The notes under the pieces are model-generated. The model worked only from the letters and a program-made list of their open reading frames with translations. It was not told the origin of the DNA and searched no databases. From assembly GCF_001612685.1 (NCBI RefSeq), contig NZ_BDAY01000008.1:1-64000 (forward strand): DNA of 64,000 nt, in the 5' to 3' direction. A program made the translations under genes and the position numbers. Source of the DNA: Nocardia altamirensis NBRC 108246. GTDB taxonomy: Bacteria > Actinomycetota > Actinomycetes > Mycobacteriales > Mycobacteriaceae. Below are positions 37,293 to 47,262 of the stretch, one piece after another; position 1 is the stretch's first letter; each line of letters starts with the position of its first letter.

Positions 37293-39911
37293 ATGCTCGG
37301 ACATCTCACCAAAGCGGCAGGTTACGGGCTACTCGGCGGAGCCGAATACCTGCTCGGCTCGATACGCGGGCGTGGGCGCGGCCACGAGCAGCGCCGGGCG
37401 GAGGTGGTCCTCGCCTTCCTGCTCCGGATGGGTCCGATCTACATCAAGATCGGTCAGATCGCCGCGACCAGATCGGATCTGCTGCCGGAATCGTGGGTGC
37501 AGACGCTGCGGGTGCTGCAGGATCAAGCCCCGCATATGACGGTCGACCAGACCAGACGCGCGGTCGAGCGCGAGCTCGGCGCCGCGCTGGAAGCCACGTT
37601 CGTCTCGTTCGATCCGGTGCCGATCGCCAGCGCTTCCGTCGCGCAGGTGCACGTGGCCGAGCTGTCCGATGGTCGCAAGGTCGCGGTCAAGCTGGTGAAG
37701 GATGCGGTGCCCGAGCAGCTCGAGCAGAGCCTGAGCGCGCTCGCCACGCTGGTGCGGCTGGTCCATCTCGCGGTACCGCCGGTGCGGAATCTCAACCTGC
37801 CCAAGCGATTCGAGGAACTCGCTCGGCTGCTGCGGCCCCAGGCGGATATGACGCACGAGGCCGATCGGCAACAGCGGATATACGCCAACTTCCGCGCTCA
37901 CCCGTTCGTGAAAGTGCCCGCCGTCGTGCCCGAGCTGGTGACCCAGCGCATGTTGGTGATGGAGTTCATGGACGGCATTCCGGGCAAACACGCTGACACC
38001 GTGCCGTTTCCGCGCGCGAGGCTCGCGCAGCGGTTGCAGGACGTCATCTACACCATGCTGTACATGCACGGCATCTGCCACGGCGATCCGCATCCGGGCA
38101 ATGTGATGTTCACCGAGGCAGGCGAAGTGGTGCTGGTGGACTACGGCGTGACGGTGGAGCTGAGCGAGGACGAGAAGTGGGGCCTGTCCTCCTTCTATTA
38201 CGCCTGCAGCCGCAAGGAATGGGAAATCGCCACCGACCGATTCACCCGGCACTTCGTCATCGCGGGCGCGCCGCTGCACCAACGGCGTCCGGCCTATGAC
38301 GCGCAGATGATCGAGATACTGCGCCACCACTTCGACCTGTCCACCAACCGCTGGTCCACCGTCGCCTTCTTCAACGACGTCAATGCGGTGCTGCGTCAAT
38401 ATGATTCGCGGTACACGACCAATTTCACCAAGGTCGAGCTCGTCTTCCTCTCGGGCGAGGGCTTCGCCACCCAGATCGATCCCGATATCGATATCTGGTC
38501 CAACGCAAGGAATTTCACCGACCGGTACTCGCCGTATGTGAGCGCCGAGGTGGCACAGCGATTCGAAGCCGAGTTCACGTTGCAGATGCCGACCTCGCTC
38601 GGCCTGCGCGACCGAGCGCGGTCGAGCCTGGTCGCGCCGACCCATATCGACCGCTACTTCTTTCCGAGCGGCTTCCCGGTGTTCGTCAAGGAGGCCGCGG
38701 GCGGCAGCATCAAGGACTTCGACGGCAACGAATACATCGACCTGTCCGGCGGATACGGCCCGCACCTGCTCGGCTACGCGCATCCGGCGATCACGTCCGC
38801 GATTACGGCCGGCGTCGATCGCGGACTGGTCAACGGCATCGGCCACGTCGCCGAGATCGAGCTGGCCGAACTGCTTGTCGACGCCTTTCCCGCGGCGGAC
38901 AAGGCGATCCTGTGCAACTCGGGCACCGAGGCGATCCTGTTCGCCATCCGGATCTGCCGCGGCTATCGGCGGCGTACCGCGGTAGCGAAATTCGAAGGCC
39001 ACTATCACGGATTCGCCGACCAGGGCATGGTGAGTTCCTGGTTCCGATTCTCCGGCGACCGCCACCATCCCGAACCGGTCGCCGGGACACTCGGCACCGA
39101 TCCGGCGACGGTGGCGGGAACCGTTGTCCTGCAATACGGCGACATCGGCGGACTGGACCGGTTGCGTGCCCATGCGGACGAACTCGCCTGTGTCATCCTC
39201 GAACCCATGCCGACCTCGGTGGTCGCGCTCGACCTCGAATTCCTGACCGAATTGCGGCGGCTGTGCACCGAACTCGATATCCCACTGGTCTTCGACGAAG
39301 TGGTCTCCGGATTCCGGGCGGCCTACGGCGGCGTGCAGGTGCTTGCCGACATCCACCCGGATCTGACCTGCCTTGGCAAGGTGATCGGCGGCGGCCTGCC
39401 GTGCGGTGCGGTGATCGGCAAGCAGGCACTGATCGACATGGCGAAGAGCTCGCAGGACCCGTTCAACGACTACGAGAACAAGGTGTTCGCGGGCGGCACC
39501 CTGAGCGGCAACTCGCTCACTTGCACAGCAGGTTTGGCCGCGGTGCGGCACCTCGGCACGCATCCGGAGATCTACCCGATGCTCGACGCGAATACCGCGC
39601 GGCTCGCGGAGGCGATGCGCGAAGCGGTGCGCCAACGCGAGCTGGCCTGCCGGATCAACGCGCGAAATTCGATGTTCTCCTTGAACTTCAGCCACCGCGA
39701 GGCCGGTCTGTATCGAGAACGCATGGCGGGCAGCAACTTCAAGGCGACCATCGCGCTCGCCTACTACATGCGCAAACATCAGGTCTATCTCCCTGAGCTG
39801 CACGGCTTCCTGATCAGCGCCGCCCACTCGATCGAAGATCTCGATCAGGTGGCGCACGCCTTCGAGAAGAGCCTCGACGAAATGCTGGCGGACCAACTGT
39901 TCGTCACCTAG
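37293..39911 (+). CDS. Fusion of ABC1/UbiB-type kinase and class III aminotransferase
   Basis: An 872-residue two-domain protein. Residues about 35-440 form an ABC1/AarF/UbiB atypical kinase: the KxGQ motif (Lys52, YIKIGQ), the alanine-rich loop PIASASVAQVH, VAVK, HGDPHPGN around residue 263, and VDYG. Residues about 445-870 form a class III aminotransferase close to glutamate-1-semialdehyde aminomutase, with VFDEVVSGFRAAYGG and the PLP lysine Lys696 in CLGKVIGGGLPCGA. The join near residue 440 is clean and in frame. ABC1 proteins bind ATP and help quinone synthesis. The aminotransferase could install the amine that the PigC-like ligase couples. I know of no characterised example of this fusion. 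Confidence 0.85.
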   Translation: MLGHLTKAAGYGLLGGAEYLLGSIRGRGRGHEQRRAEVVLAFLLRMGPIYIKIGQIAATRSDLLPESWVQTLRVLQDQAPHMTVDQTRRAVERELGAALEATFVSFDPVPIASASVAQVHVAELSDGRKVAVKLVKDAVPEQLEQSLSALATLVRLVHLAVPPVRNLNLPKRFEELARLLRPQADMTHEADRQQRIYANFRAHPFVKVPAVVPELVTQRMLVMEFMDGIPGKHADTVPFPRARLAQRLQDVIYTMLYMHGICHGDPHPGNVMFTEAGEVVLVDYGVTVELSEDEKWGLSSFYYACSRKEWEIATDRFTRHFVIAGAPLHQRRPAYDAQMIEILRHHFDLSTNRWSTVAFFNDVNAVLRQYDSRYTTNFTKVELVFLSGEGFATQIDPDIDIWSNARNFTDRYSPYVSAEVAQRFEAEFTLQMPTSLGLRDRARSSLVAPTHIDRYFFPSGFPVFVKEAAGGSIKDFDGNEYIDLSGGYGPHLLGYAHPAITSAITAGVDRGLVNGIGHVAEIELAELLVDAFPAADKAILCNSGTEAILFAIRICRGYRRRTAVAKFEGHYHGFADQGMVSSWFRFSGDRHHPEPVAGTLGTDPATVAGTVVLQYGDIGGLDRLRAHADELACVILEPMPTSVVALDLEFLTELRRLCTELDIPLVFDEVVSGFRAAYGGVQVLADIHPDLTCLGKVIGGGLPCGAVIGKQALIDMAKSSQDPFNDYENKVFAGGTLSGNSLTCTAGLAAVRHLGTHPEIYPMLDANTARLAEAMREAVRQRELACRINARNSMFSLNFSHREAGLYRERMAGSNFKATIALAYYMRKHQVYLPELHGFLISAAHSIEDLDQVAHAFEKSLDEMLADQLFVT

Positions 39912-39932
39912 GCAGCCGCATCGCCTCGCGTC

Positions 39933-40856
39933 CTACTGCAGCGCGGTGACGACGGCCTTGGTGGCGTCGGCGATCAGCGCGTTGGCCGGCTCGGCGTGTT
40001 CCTGGTCCTTCGCCGACAGCGCGGCGATGACGAGGGGCGCGCGGCCGGGCGGCCAGGTGACGGCGACATCGAGGGCGCAACCGTAGGCCGGGGTGCCCGT
40101 TTTGTCGCCGACCCGCCAATCGGCGGGCAGGCCTGCACGGATGCGGGTGGCGCCGGTGGTGTTCGCGACCAGCCAGGTGGTCAATTGGTCTCGTTCGGGT
40201 TTGGCCAGGACATCGTCGACGACCAGCGCGCGGTAGTCGGCGGCCAACGCGGCCGGAGTGGTGGTGTCGCGGTCGTCGCCGGGGATGGCGGTGTTGAGGT
40301 CGGTTTCCCAGCGGTCGAGCCTGCTGGTCTGGTCGCCGATGGAGCGCAGGAACGCCGTGAAACCTTCGGGGCCGCCGAGGAGTTTGAGGAGTTGATTGCC
40401 CGCAGTGTTGTCGGAGACGGTGATGGCGGCGTGGCAGAGCTCGGCGACCGTCATGCCGGTGTCGACGCGGGTCTCGGTGATCGGTGAGTTCGCGACGATG
40501 TCGGTGGCGGGGAAGCGGATGACCTGGTCGAAGTAGCCGGTGGACAGCGGGTGATCGCGGAGAAGGGCGCCGCACGCGAGTCCTTTGAAGGTGGAGGCGA
40601 TCGGGAAGCGTTCGCCGTCGCGCTGGGTGACTGTGCGGCCGGTACCGGTGTCGACGGCGAAAACGCCAAGGCGCGCACCGTATTTCGCTTCCATATCAGT
40701 GAAGGGCGCGAAGGATGTCGCCTTGATTGTCTGGGTGGGGGCTGTGGTCTTGTCCGAGTCGGCACCGCACGCGGCGACCGTAAGGGCGGAGACGGCGAGC
40801 GCGGCGGCGAGCAGCCTGCGTCGGCGGAGGGGGTTCAGCACGGAGTTCGTCACCAC
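39933..40856 (-). CDS. Class A beta-lactamase lipoprotein
   Basis: A 307-residue enzyme. The signal peptide ends in a lipobox (VAAC, Cys30), so it is likely membrane-anchored outside the cell. Active-site elements are complete: Ser88-x-x-Lys91 in ASTFK, SDN, the omega-loop glutamate in RWETDLN, and KTG in [10 protein letters not shown]. It resembles the chromosomal class A enzymes of Nocardia. It converges on the kinase-aminotransferase gene, 21 bp apart, and is divergent from a LysR gene, an arrangement often used for inducible beta-lactamases. Confidence 0.92.
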   Translation of the reverse strand: MVTNSVLNPLRRRRLLAAALAVSALTVAACGADSDKTTAPTQTIKATSFAPFTDMEAKYGARLGVFAVDTGTGRTVTQRDGERFPIASTFKGLACGALLRDHPLSTGYFDQVIRFPATDIVANSPITETRVDTGMTVAELCHAAITVSDNTAGNQLLKLLGGPEGFTAFLRSIGDQTSRLDRWETDLNTAIPGDDRDTTTPAALAADYRALVVDDVLAKPERDQLTTWLVANTTGATRIRAGLPADWRVGDKTGTPAYGCALDVAVTWPPGRAPLVIAALSAKDQEHAEPANALIADATKAVVTALQ

Positions 40857-41010
40857 CGCAGGACATCATCGCAGGGATAGCCGGGGCCAATATCGCACCA
40901 TGGCGTGTGCGAGTCGAGATCGGTATCGGCACTGGTCCGACGCACGGTCCGGCCCGGATATGCGGTGCGGCTCGGCGGCGGGGCCGGGGCCGGACGGGCG
41001 CGCTGGTTCA

Positions 41011-41895
41011 ATGAATCACATGGATCTGATCCGCCACCTCAGCTTTTTCGTCTCCGTCGCGGATGAGGGGCACTTCGGGCGGGCTGCGGCCGCCCTGGAT
41101 ATGACTCAGCCGCCGCTGTCGCAGGGACTTCGTCGCCTGGAGCGGCATCTCGGCGTCGATCTCATTCATCGCACGCGGCAGGGCGCAATGCTGACCTCGG
41201 CGGGGTTGCAGATGCTGCCGCGAGCTCGGCTGCTCGTCGACGACGCTGAGCGGTTCCTCGCAGAATCGAAGCGGATCGCACACGCCCGTGGCGACGTGCA
41301 TTGGGGCGCGACCGCGGCATTGCCCGACCGGGTGGTCACCGCGTGTGTGACCGCGCTGCGCAGCAGGGTCGAGGCGGGTGCGGTGGTGTCGACGACCGTG
41401 GGGACGACCGTCGATCTCGTTGCCGACGTTCGGGCAGGTCTGTGTGATGTCGCGGTGGTCGAACACCCTGCCCTCGTCGACGGGCTGGACGCAGGGCCGG
41501 TGGTCAAGGTGCCGCGCTGGCTGGTCGTGCCGTCGGAGCATCGCAGTGCCGTCGCCGAGCGGCCGACCTTCCGGATGCTCGCCGATCTGAGCTTCGCGCA
41601 CGCGCCGCGGGCCGCCAATCCGCCTGCGTACGACACAATTCTCGACCTGCTGCGGGAGCGGGGGCTCGACACGTCGACGGTGGTGGCGGCGGACGAGCGC
41701 GCGGTCCTCGCCGCCGTGGCTGCCGGGATGAGCTTCGGGCTGACCGCGACGCCACCGTCCGCGACGCCGGGTGTCACGTGGCTCGGCATGGCGCCACAGG
41801 CGGTGGCGCTGCGCGTGCGGGTGGTCCGGCGGGCGGGAGTCGACATCGATATCGACGTGGTGGATCGCGTGCTGTACCGGGAGCGGCTGCAATGA
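41011..41895 (+). CDS. LysR-family transcriptional regulator
   Basis: A 294-residue LysR regulator. The N-terminal HTH is HLSFFVSVADEGHFGRAAAALDMTQPPLSQGLRRLERHLGVDLIHRT, and an effector-binding domain follows. It is divergent from the class A beta-lactamase (154 bp apart) and overlaps the next gene by four bases. Control of one or both beta-lactamase-fold genes, as AmpR does for ampC, is a reasonable inference. Two nearby ATG codons (41011 and 41020) are both possible starts; neither has a strong ribosome site. It could instead regulate the biosynthetic genes. Confidence 0.85.
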   Translation: MNHMDLIRHLSFFVSVADEGHFGRAAAALDMTQPPLSQGLRRLERHLGVDLIHRTRQGAMLTSAGLQMLPRARLLVDDAERFLAESKRIAHARGDVHWGATAALPDRVVTACVTALRSRVEAGAVVSTTVGTTVDLVADVRAGLCDVAVVEHPALVDGLDAGPVVKVPRWLVVPSEHRSAVAERPTFRMLADLSFAHAPRAANPPAYDTILDLLRERGLDTSTVVAADERAVLAAVAAGMSFGLTATPPSATPGVTWLGMAPQAVALRVRVVRRAGVDIDIDVVDRVLYRERLQ

Positions 41896-42827
41896 GAAGG
41901 GCGATGCTCGGGGATGGGCTGACCGGCGTGCGGGCCGCAGAGCAACGCATTCGCGCGGTCTTCGCCGATGCGGGCTGCACCGGGTGGCTGCACGCGCGTC
42001 GCTGCACGGACGCCGGCGCCGAGATCTCCGTGGACGGCCGGGACCGGGTGGTCACCGCGTCGGTGTACAAGTTGCTGCTGTTCGTCGCGTTCTGCAGGCA
42101 CGTCGACGCCGGACGGATCGACGCCACCGAACGGCTCACGATCCTGCCGTCCGACTGCACGCCGGGCCCGACCGGCATTGCTGCACTGCACGATTCGGTG
42201 ACCATGAGCCTGCGCGATCTGGCGACGTCGATGATGACGGTCTCGGACAATGCCGCCGCCGATGTGCTGCTCGGTCAGGTCGGGCTCGGCCCGGTCGCCG
42301 CTCTGATCGACGAACTCGGCCTCGCCGAAACCAGGGTCGTCGGCGGCACCGCCGACCAGCATCGCAGCCTGGTCCGCGACACCGACACCCACAGCACCGC
42401 AGCGGCTTTCGCGGCACTCGCCGACAACGACGACGCCTGGTCGGTGTCGGCCTACGACCCGTCGTACACCAGTGCGTCGACGCCGGAGGAGATGACCCGG
42501 TTCCTGCGGGCGCTCTGGTCGGGCGCGGTGCTGTCGCCGGAGCAGACCGAGTTCGTCAAATCAGTGATGCGCAAACAGGTTTGGGCGCACCGCATCGCCG
42601 CGGCCTTCCCGCACAGCACCGTGCGCGTCGCAGGGAAGACCGGCACCATCGGAGTGATCCGCAATGAGGTTGCGGTGGTGGAGTTCCCAGGCGAATACCC
42701 CGTCGCGGTCGCGGTGTTCACCCGCGCCGCCCGTGCCGACCCGAACCTACCCGTCGTCGACGCGGCGATCGCCGAGGCCGCCCGCATCGCAGTCACCGAA
42801 CTGCGTAGACCACTGTCGGAGGAATGA
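41892..42827 (+). CDS. Beta-lactamase-fold serine hydrolase
   Basis: A 311-residue protein of the class A beta-lactamase/penicillin-recognising fold. It has Ser57-x-x-Lys60 in TASVYK, SDN in MMTVSDNAAADVL, and KTG in VAGKTGTIGVI. No export signal is visible, and the omega-loop glutamate of true class A enzymes was not recognised, so it may be an esterase or amidase rather than a beta-lactamase. Translational coupling with the LysR gene (ATGA overlap) suggests joint control. A cytoplasmic place would be unusual for drug resistance. Confidence 0.8.
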   Translation: MRRAMLGDGLTGVRAAEQRIRAVFADAGCTGWLHARRCTDAGAEISVDGRDRVVTASVYKLLLFVAFCRHVDAGRIDATERLTILPSDCTPGPTGIAALHDSVTMSLRDLATSMMTVSDNAAADVLLGQVGLGPVAALIDELGLAETRVVGGTADQHRSLVRDTDTHSTAAAFAALADNDDAWSVSAYDPSYTSASTPEEMTRFLRALWSGAVLSPEQTEFVKSVMRKQVWAHRIAAAFPHSTVRVAGKTGTIGVIRNEVAVVEFPGEYPVAVAVFTRAARADPNLPVVDAAIAEAARIAVTELRRPLSEE

Positions 42828-42830
42828 GCG

Positions 42831-43109
42831 CTAGCCGTTCGATTTGGTCGCTGCCACGGCGTACAGCAAGGGGATGCGGGTGTCTGTCGGCGGCAGCCGC
42901 CACCATCCGCTGGCGTCGTCGCGGATCAGGTCGCGGTCGGCGAGTGGGCCGAGGTCGTCCCATTCGAACGGCGCGAACCACGACTCCGCGGGCGTCGTGC
43001 CGTCTGCGCCGTAGAACCGGGAGGCCGCGTGGATCGGGGCGCGTGCATCCCAATTCCGCTCATTGGCGCGCATCAGTTCAACAGTGCCGGAATCGAATCC
43101 GCTGTTCAT
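42831..43109 (-). pseudogene. Internally deleted class I methyltransferase remnant
   Basis: The 92-residue frame begins like a common actinobacterial class I methyltransferase (ELMRANERNWDARAPIHAAS, then PAESWFAPFEWDDLG) and, right after LADRDLIRDD, continues with what looks like the C-terminal end of the same family (GWWRLPPTDTRIPLLYAVAATK). The whole SAM-binding core of about 180 residues is missing, so a precise in-frame deletion is likely. The ATG at 43109 keeps an AAGGGG ribosome site. It is probably non-functional. Family assignment comes from memory of the N- and C-terminal patterns. Confidence 0.65.
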
Positions 43110-43189
43110 CTCACCCCTTGTCTCGCCGTCCGTGCACTTCCCGCGCGCCACCATATCGACTTGTCGCCGAACTCATTGGCGCAGTGTGG

Positions 43190-43205
43190 GGTACGCGAAC
43201 GTACC
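43190..43205. promoter_or_regulatory. Inverted repeat GGTACG-CGAA-CGTACC
   Basis: A perfect 6-bp arm dyad with a four-base centre in the region between the methyltransferase remnant and the tandem aminotransferase gene. It may be an operator or small hairpin in the leader of the gene starting at 43378. The rest of 43110-43377 shows no gene and no SARP-type heptamers. Confidence 0.35.
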
Positions 43206-43377
43206 AGTGGTGTGTCCTTATCCGACAAGCGTTGATACCCGGCTCATCAATCGTCCGATGATCGCCGGTTTTTGCGACGTTATTCTGACGACACTCAGTC
43301 AGATCCACGATAAGTGGATGGGTGGCTTCGTCGATGAACCGCTGGTACCTCTGGTGAGTTCGGCAAGGAGCGTGGCA

Positions 43378-45567
43378 ATGTCCACCGGTGTAGCTCCGGA
43401 AGGCTCACGAGAGTCGCGGCAACACAGAGCGACCGCTTTTCGCGGTCGGCACGACCGGGCACGCGCGATATTGGCTGAACGGGTTGCCGCCCGGTCGCCG
43501 AACATGGTCTTGGCGAGCACCTACGTCCCGCCGGAGGGCGCGGTGGCCGCATACCTGCTGCACCGGCTGCTCAGTCGCGGCGATTCCACCGGCACCGCAT
43601 GGCATTCGGTGTTCGTGAACTCCGGTGTCGAGGCGCTCGGCACTGTGACGAAGTACGTGCGCAACCGGCACAATCGCGGTGCCGCAGAGGGGATGTGCCG
43701 CATCCTGGTGCTCGACCCGACCTGGACCGCGCGCTACGCCTTCGGGCATACGGTGCCAGGGTTGCGTGCCACGGTCACCGACGGCATGGCGATCGTCGGC
43801 ACCCCCGGCGAGTTCCTCGGCCTCTGCGGCGCGGGCTGGAATGCCTATGTGGTCGTCGTCGACGGCCTCACCGATGATCAGCTGGCGCCGGTGCGCACTG
43901 CGCTCGAGGCGATGCGCGCGAGCGATTGCCCGGTGGCCTTCGGCCTGCTCGGTGACGTCGACGCACTGGCACCGTTGCGTGCCTCGGTGGCCTCCGCCGA
44001 TATCGTGTTCTTGGGTGAGGTCTGTGTGGACAACGAGATGCCGTGTGGCACTGTCTCGTTCACGCGAGAAATGTTCGCGCTGTGGAACAACACGATGGAC
44101 AGCATCGCGCACGTGTCGACGTTCGGCGGCAACGGGCTCGCCATGCACATGCTGTGTGAGACCTTGACGCGCTGGCGGCCGACGGACCGGCACGAACGTG
44201 CGGCGATCGAACGGATGCGGCGGGGCAGGCTCACCCGTAGCGCCCGGCTGCGCATGCACAGCAATACGTGGCAGACCAGAGCGATCGATCTCGCGGCCAT
44301 CAATACGACGTTCGATCGCGCCGAGGGCGTCACCTATCGTCGCGGCGAAAAGTCCTATGTCGACCTTGCTTCCGGCACCGGTCCCGCGTTCCGCGGACAC
44401 AACGTGCAATCGGTCGAGGTGATCCGGACGGCAGGCAGCGCGGGCGACGACAATGCGCGCCTGGAAAGCAAGCTCGCGCAGCTCACCGGTTTGCCGTTCA
44501 TGCTTCCCGCGGTGAGCGGGCAGAGTGCTGTCGATCTCGCCGTCCTCGCCGCGCTGTGTTGCAGGCCGGGCCGCGGTGCAGTGCTCACGTTACGTGGCAA
44601 CTATTCGGGCAAAGGCCCAATTTCGCTGGCCTTGAGCAGGACCAGTTCGTTCTTCCGCGACCGAGACGAGCATGCCTTCAGCCCGTACCCGGTCGAGGTG
44701 ATCGAGGTCGATCCCGAGGACATCGCCGGGGTGCGGGCGGCGCTGCGCCGCGACGATATCGCCCTGGTCTGGTTGGAGATCGTGCAGGGCTACGACTGTC
44801 GCGAGATACCGGAGGCCGTCCTCGACGAGATCGAACTTCGGCGTGCGTCCGCCGGGTTCCTGGTCGGCGTCGACGAGATATTCACCGGCTTCTGGCGGTG
44901 CGATCTCGACCATTTCCTGGCGAGCACCGGTCGCGGGTTCCGGCCCGATCTGGTCGCCTTGTCCAAAGGGCTGAGTGACGCACTCGTGCCGATCGGCGCC
45001 GCCATGCTCTCGGCCGATGTCTTCGCCACGCTGACGCGCACGGCGCCGGACACGGCGAACTGGTTGCGCGCGCACTACCGCAACGACATGGCGGCCGCTT
45101 TGGCTCTTGCGGCGATCGAAGCGGCCGAGCCGGCCAGGCGCGACGCCGCGCAGGTAGCGGAGGCGATGGAGGCCATGCTGCAACGCGCCTCGCGCGCACC
45201 GTTGTTCGCGGGCTATCGGCGAGTCGGACTGCTCGGTCGGCTGGTGCTTTCGCCGCGGGCGATCGGTGCGCGGCCGCGGCCTTCGGTGCAGAACTATGCC
45301 GAGGCGGTGATCGCGCGGCTGATCGTAAAGCAATGCGGCGCAATTACTTTGCAAATGCGGATCGTGCCGAGCGTGGCCGGTGACGGCTCCGCCGAGTTGA
45401 TCGCGGTCATGGCCGAAGTCGGTAAATTCCTGGAACGAATGCCGCGATGGACCGTCGACCGCACCACGCTCGCCGCATTAGTAGGCACCGTAGGCCGGGA
45501 AATTGCTGCGACCGTGCTGCGGATGCGTGAGGCATACGGTGATCGAAAGGGACGCGTTGCGAATTGA
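43378..45567 (+). CDS. Tandem class III aminotransferase (degenerate plus intact halves)
   Basis: A 729-residue protein made of two class III aminotransferase-like halves. The C-terminal half (from about residue 300) has the PLP Asp499 in VGVDEIFTGFWR and Lys530 in ALSKGLSDALVPIGA. The N-terminal half keeps the fold signals VFVNSGVEALGTVTKYVR and HVSTFGGNGLAMHMLCETL. Where the PLP lysine should be, it has LGEVCVDNEMPCGTVSF without lysine, and no DE-x-x-TGF motif is seen. The first half is probably a non-catalytic partner. ATG 43378 has an AAGGAG site. Substrate unknown; an amino group for the final ligation or for a beta-keto chain is possible. Confidence 0.78.
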   Translation: MSTGVAPEGSRESRQHRATAFRGRHDRARAILAERVAARSPNMVLASTYVPPEGAVAAYLLHRLLSRGDSTGTAWHSVFVNSGVEALGTVTKYVRNRHNRGAAEGMCRILVLDPTWTARYAFGHTVPGLRATVTDGMAIVGTPGEFLGLCGAGWNAYVVVVDGLTDDQLAPVRTALEAMRASDCPVAFGLLGDVDALAPLRASVASADIVFLGEVCVDNEMPCGTVSFTREMFALWNNTMDSIAHVSTFGGNGLAMHMLCETLTRWRPTDRHERAAIERMRRGRLTRSARLRMHSNTWQTRAIDLAAINTTFDRAEGVTYRRGEKSYVDLASGTGPAFRGHNVQSVEVIRTAGSAGDDNARLESKLAQLTGLPFMLPAVSGQSAVDLAVLAALCCRPGRGAVLTLRGNYSGKGPISLALSRTSSFFRDRDEHAFSPYPVEVIEVDPEDIAGVRAALRRDDIALVWLEIVQGYDCREIPEAVLDEIELRRASAGFLVGVDEIFTGFWRCDLDHFLASTGRGFRPDLVALSKGLSDALVPIGAAMLSADVFATLTRTAPDTANWLRAHYRNDMAAALALAAIEAAEPARRDAAQVAEAMEAMLQRASRAPLFAGYRRVGLLGRLVLSPRAIGARPRPSVQNYAEAVIARLIVKQCGAITLQMRIVPSVAGDGSAELIAVMAEVGKFLERMPRWTVDRTTLAALVGTVGREIAATVLRMREAYGDRKGRVAN

Positions 45568-46538
45568 TTATCGGCCGCCATGAATCAGCAATGTGCACAG
45601 GAAGAATCGTTGATTTGTACATTGTTTCGTCGCTGAAACAAAGCGGTGTCCGAACGGTAGCGTGCTACCCTGGTTTGCGTTCGCTGGTTAATGATGGGAG
45701 CGTGAGATGTCGTGTCACGCAATGGAAACGGGCCAGCGGATCTCCGTGCTCGGCAATCGTGCGACACAATTGTGCCACTCGTCCCCATTCCGACGGTGAA
45801 CGAGTGTCGTCCTCCGGGCGCTGCGGCGTATAAACAGGTCGTCATCCGCGTCGTGGTCTGTGCCGATAGTCCGCTCATGCGCAGAGGTCTGTGCGCGCAA
45901 TTCGATCGCGAGCCGGATATTGATGTGGTGGACGATGTTTCGGGCGGCCACAGTCTGCTCGGCGCCGTCAAAGCGCACGCACCCGACGTGGTATTGCTCG
46001 TCGGTGCGATCGAAGGAAAACATCGCCTCGCCGAGATTGTCGCTGCCTCGAAAGTAATCATGGTCTTGACCGAGGAGGATGTCGCACGCGCCGTCAAACT
46101 CGTTCGGGCAGGCGTGCGTGCACTATTGTCCTCGGGCTGCTCGCCGTTCGAGCTGCTGTGCGCCATCCGGGTGGTCGCGGTCGGCAATCGGCTCGTGGTG
46201 CCGCCCCAGATCGTCGGCGGGCTCGACCATGTCGTGGCGCCCGCGGTCGCGCGCAACTCGGATATGCAGGTGGCCGGGAGCCTGACCCGGCGCGAGGCCG
46301 AGGTGCTCGGGCTGCTCGCGCACGGCCGGTCCAACGCGGAAATCGCACGGCAGCTTTCGGTTTCGGCGACCACAGTGCGCAGCCACGTACACCACGTGCT
46401 GCAGAAGTTATCGGTCGGCACCCGCGGACAAGCCGTCGCGGTGGCCTATGAAACCGGGTTGATCGCGCTGCTCGACGACAGCGCGAGCAACGGACACGCC
46501 CGCGGGCCGCAACAGAGCGTCGAGGTGCGCCGAGCCCG

Positions 46539-47243
<705 letters not shown>

Positions 47244-47262
47244 CAGCGCATGTCCTTCCGCG

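Noticed and set aside
37329..39896. 855-residue minus-strand frame antisense to the kinase-aminotransferase fusion
   Set aside because: Composition is the usual Arg/Val/Glu-rich shadow; the plus strand holds all the motifs.
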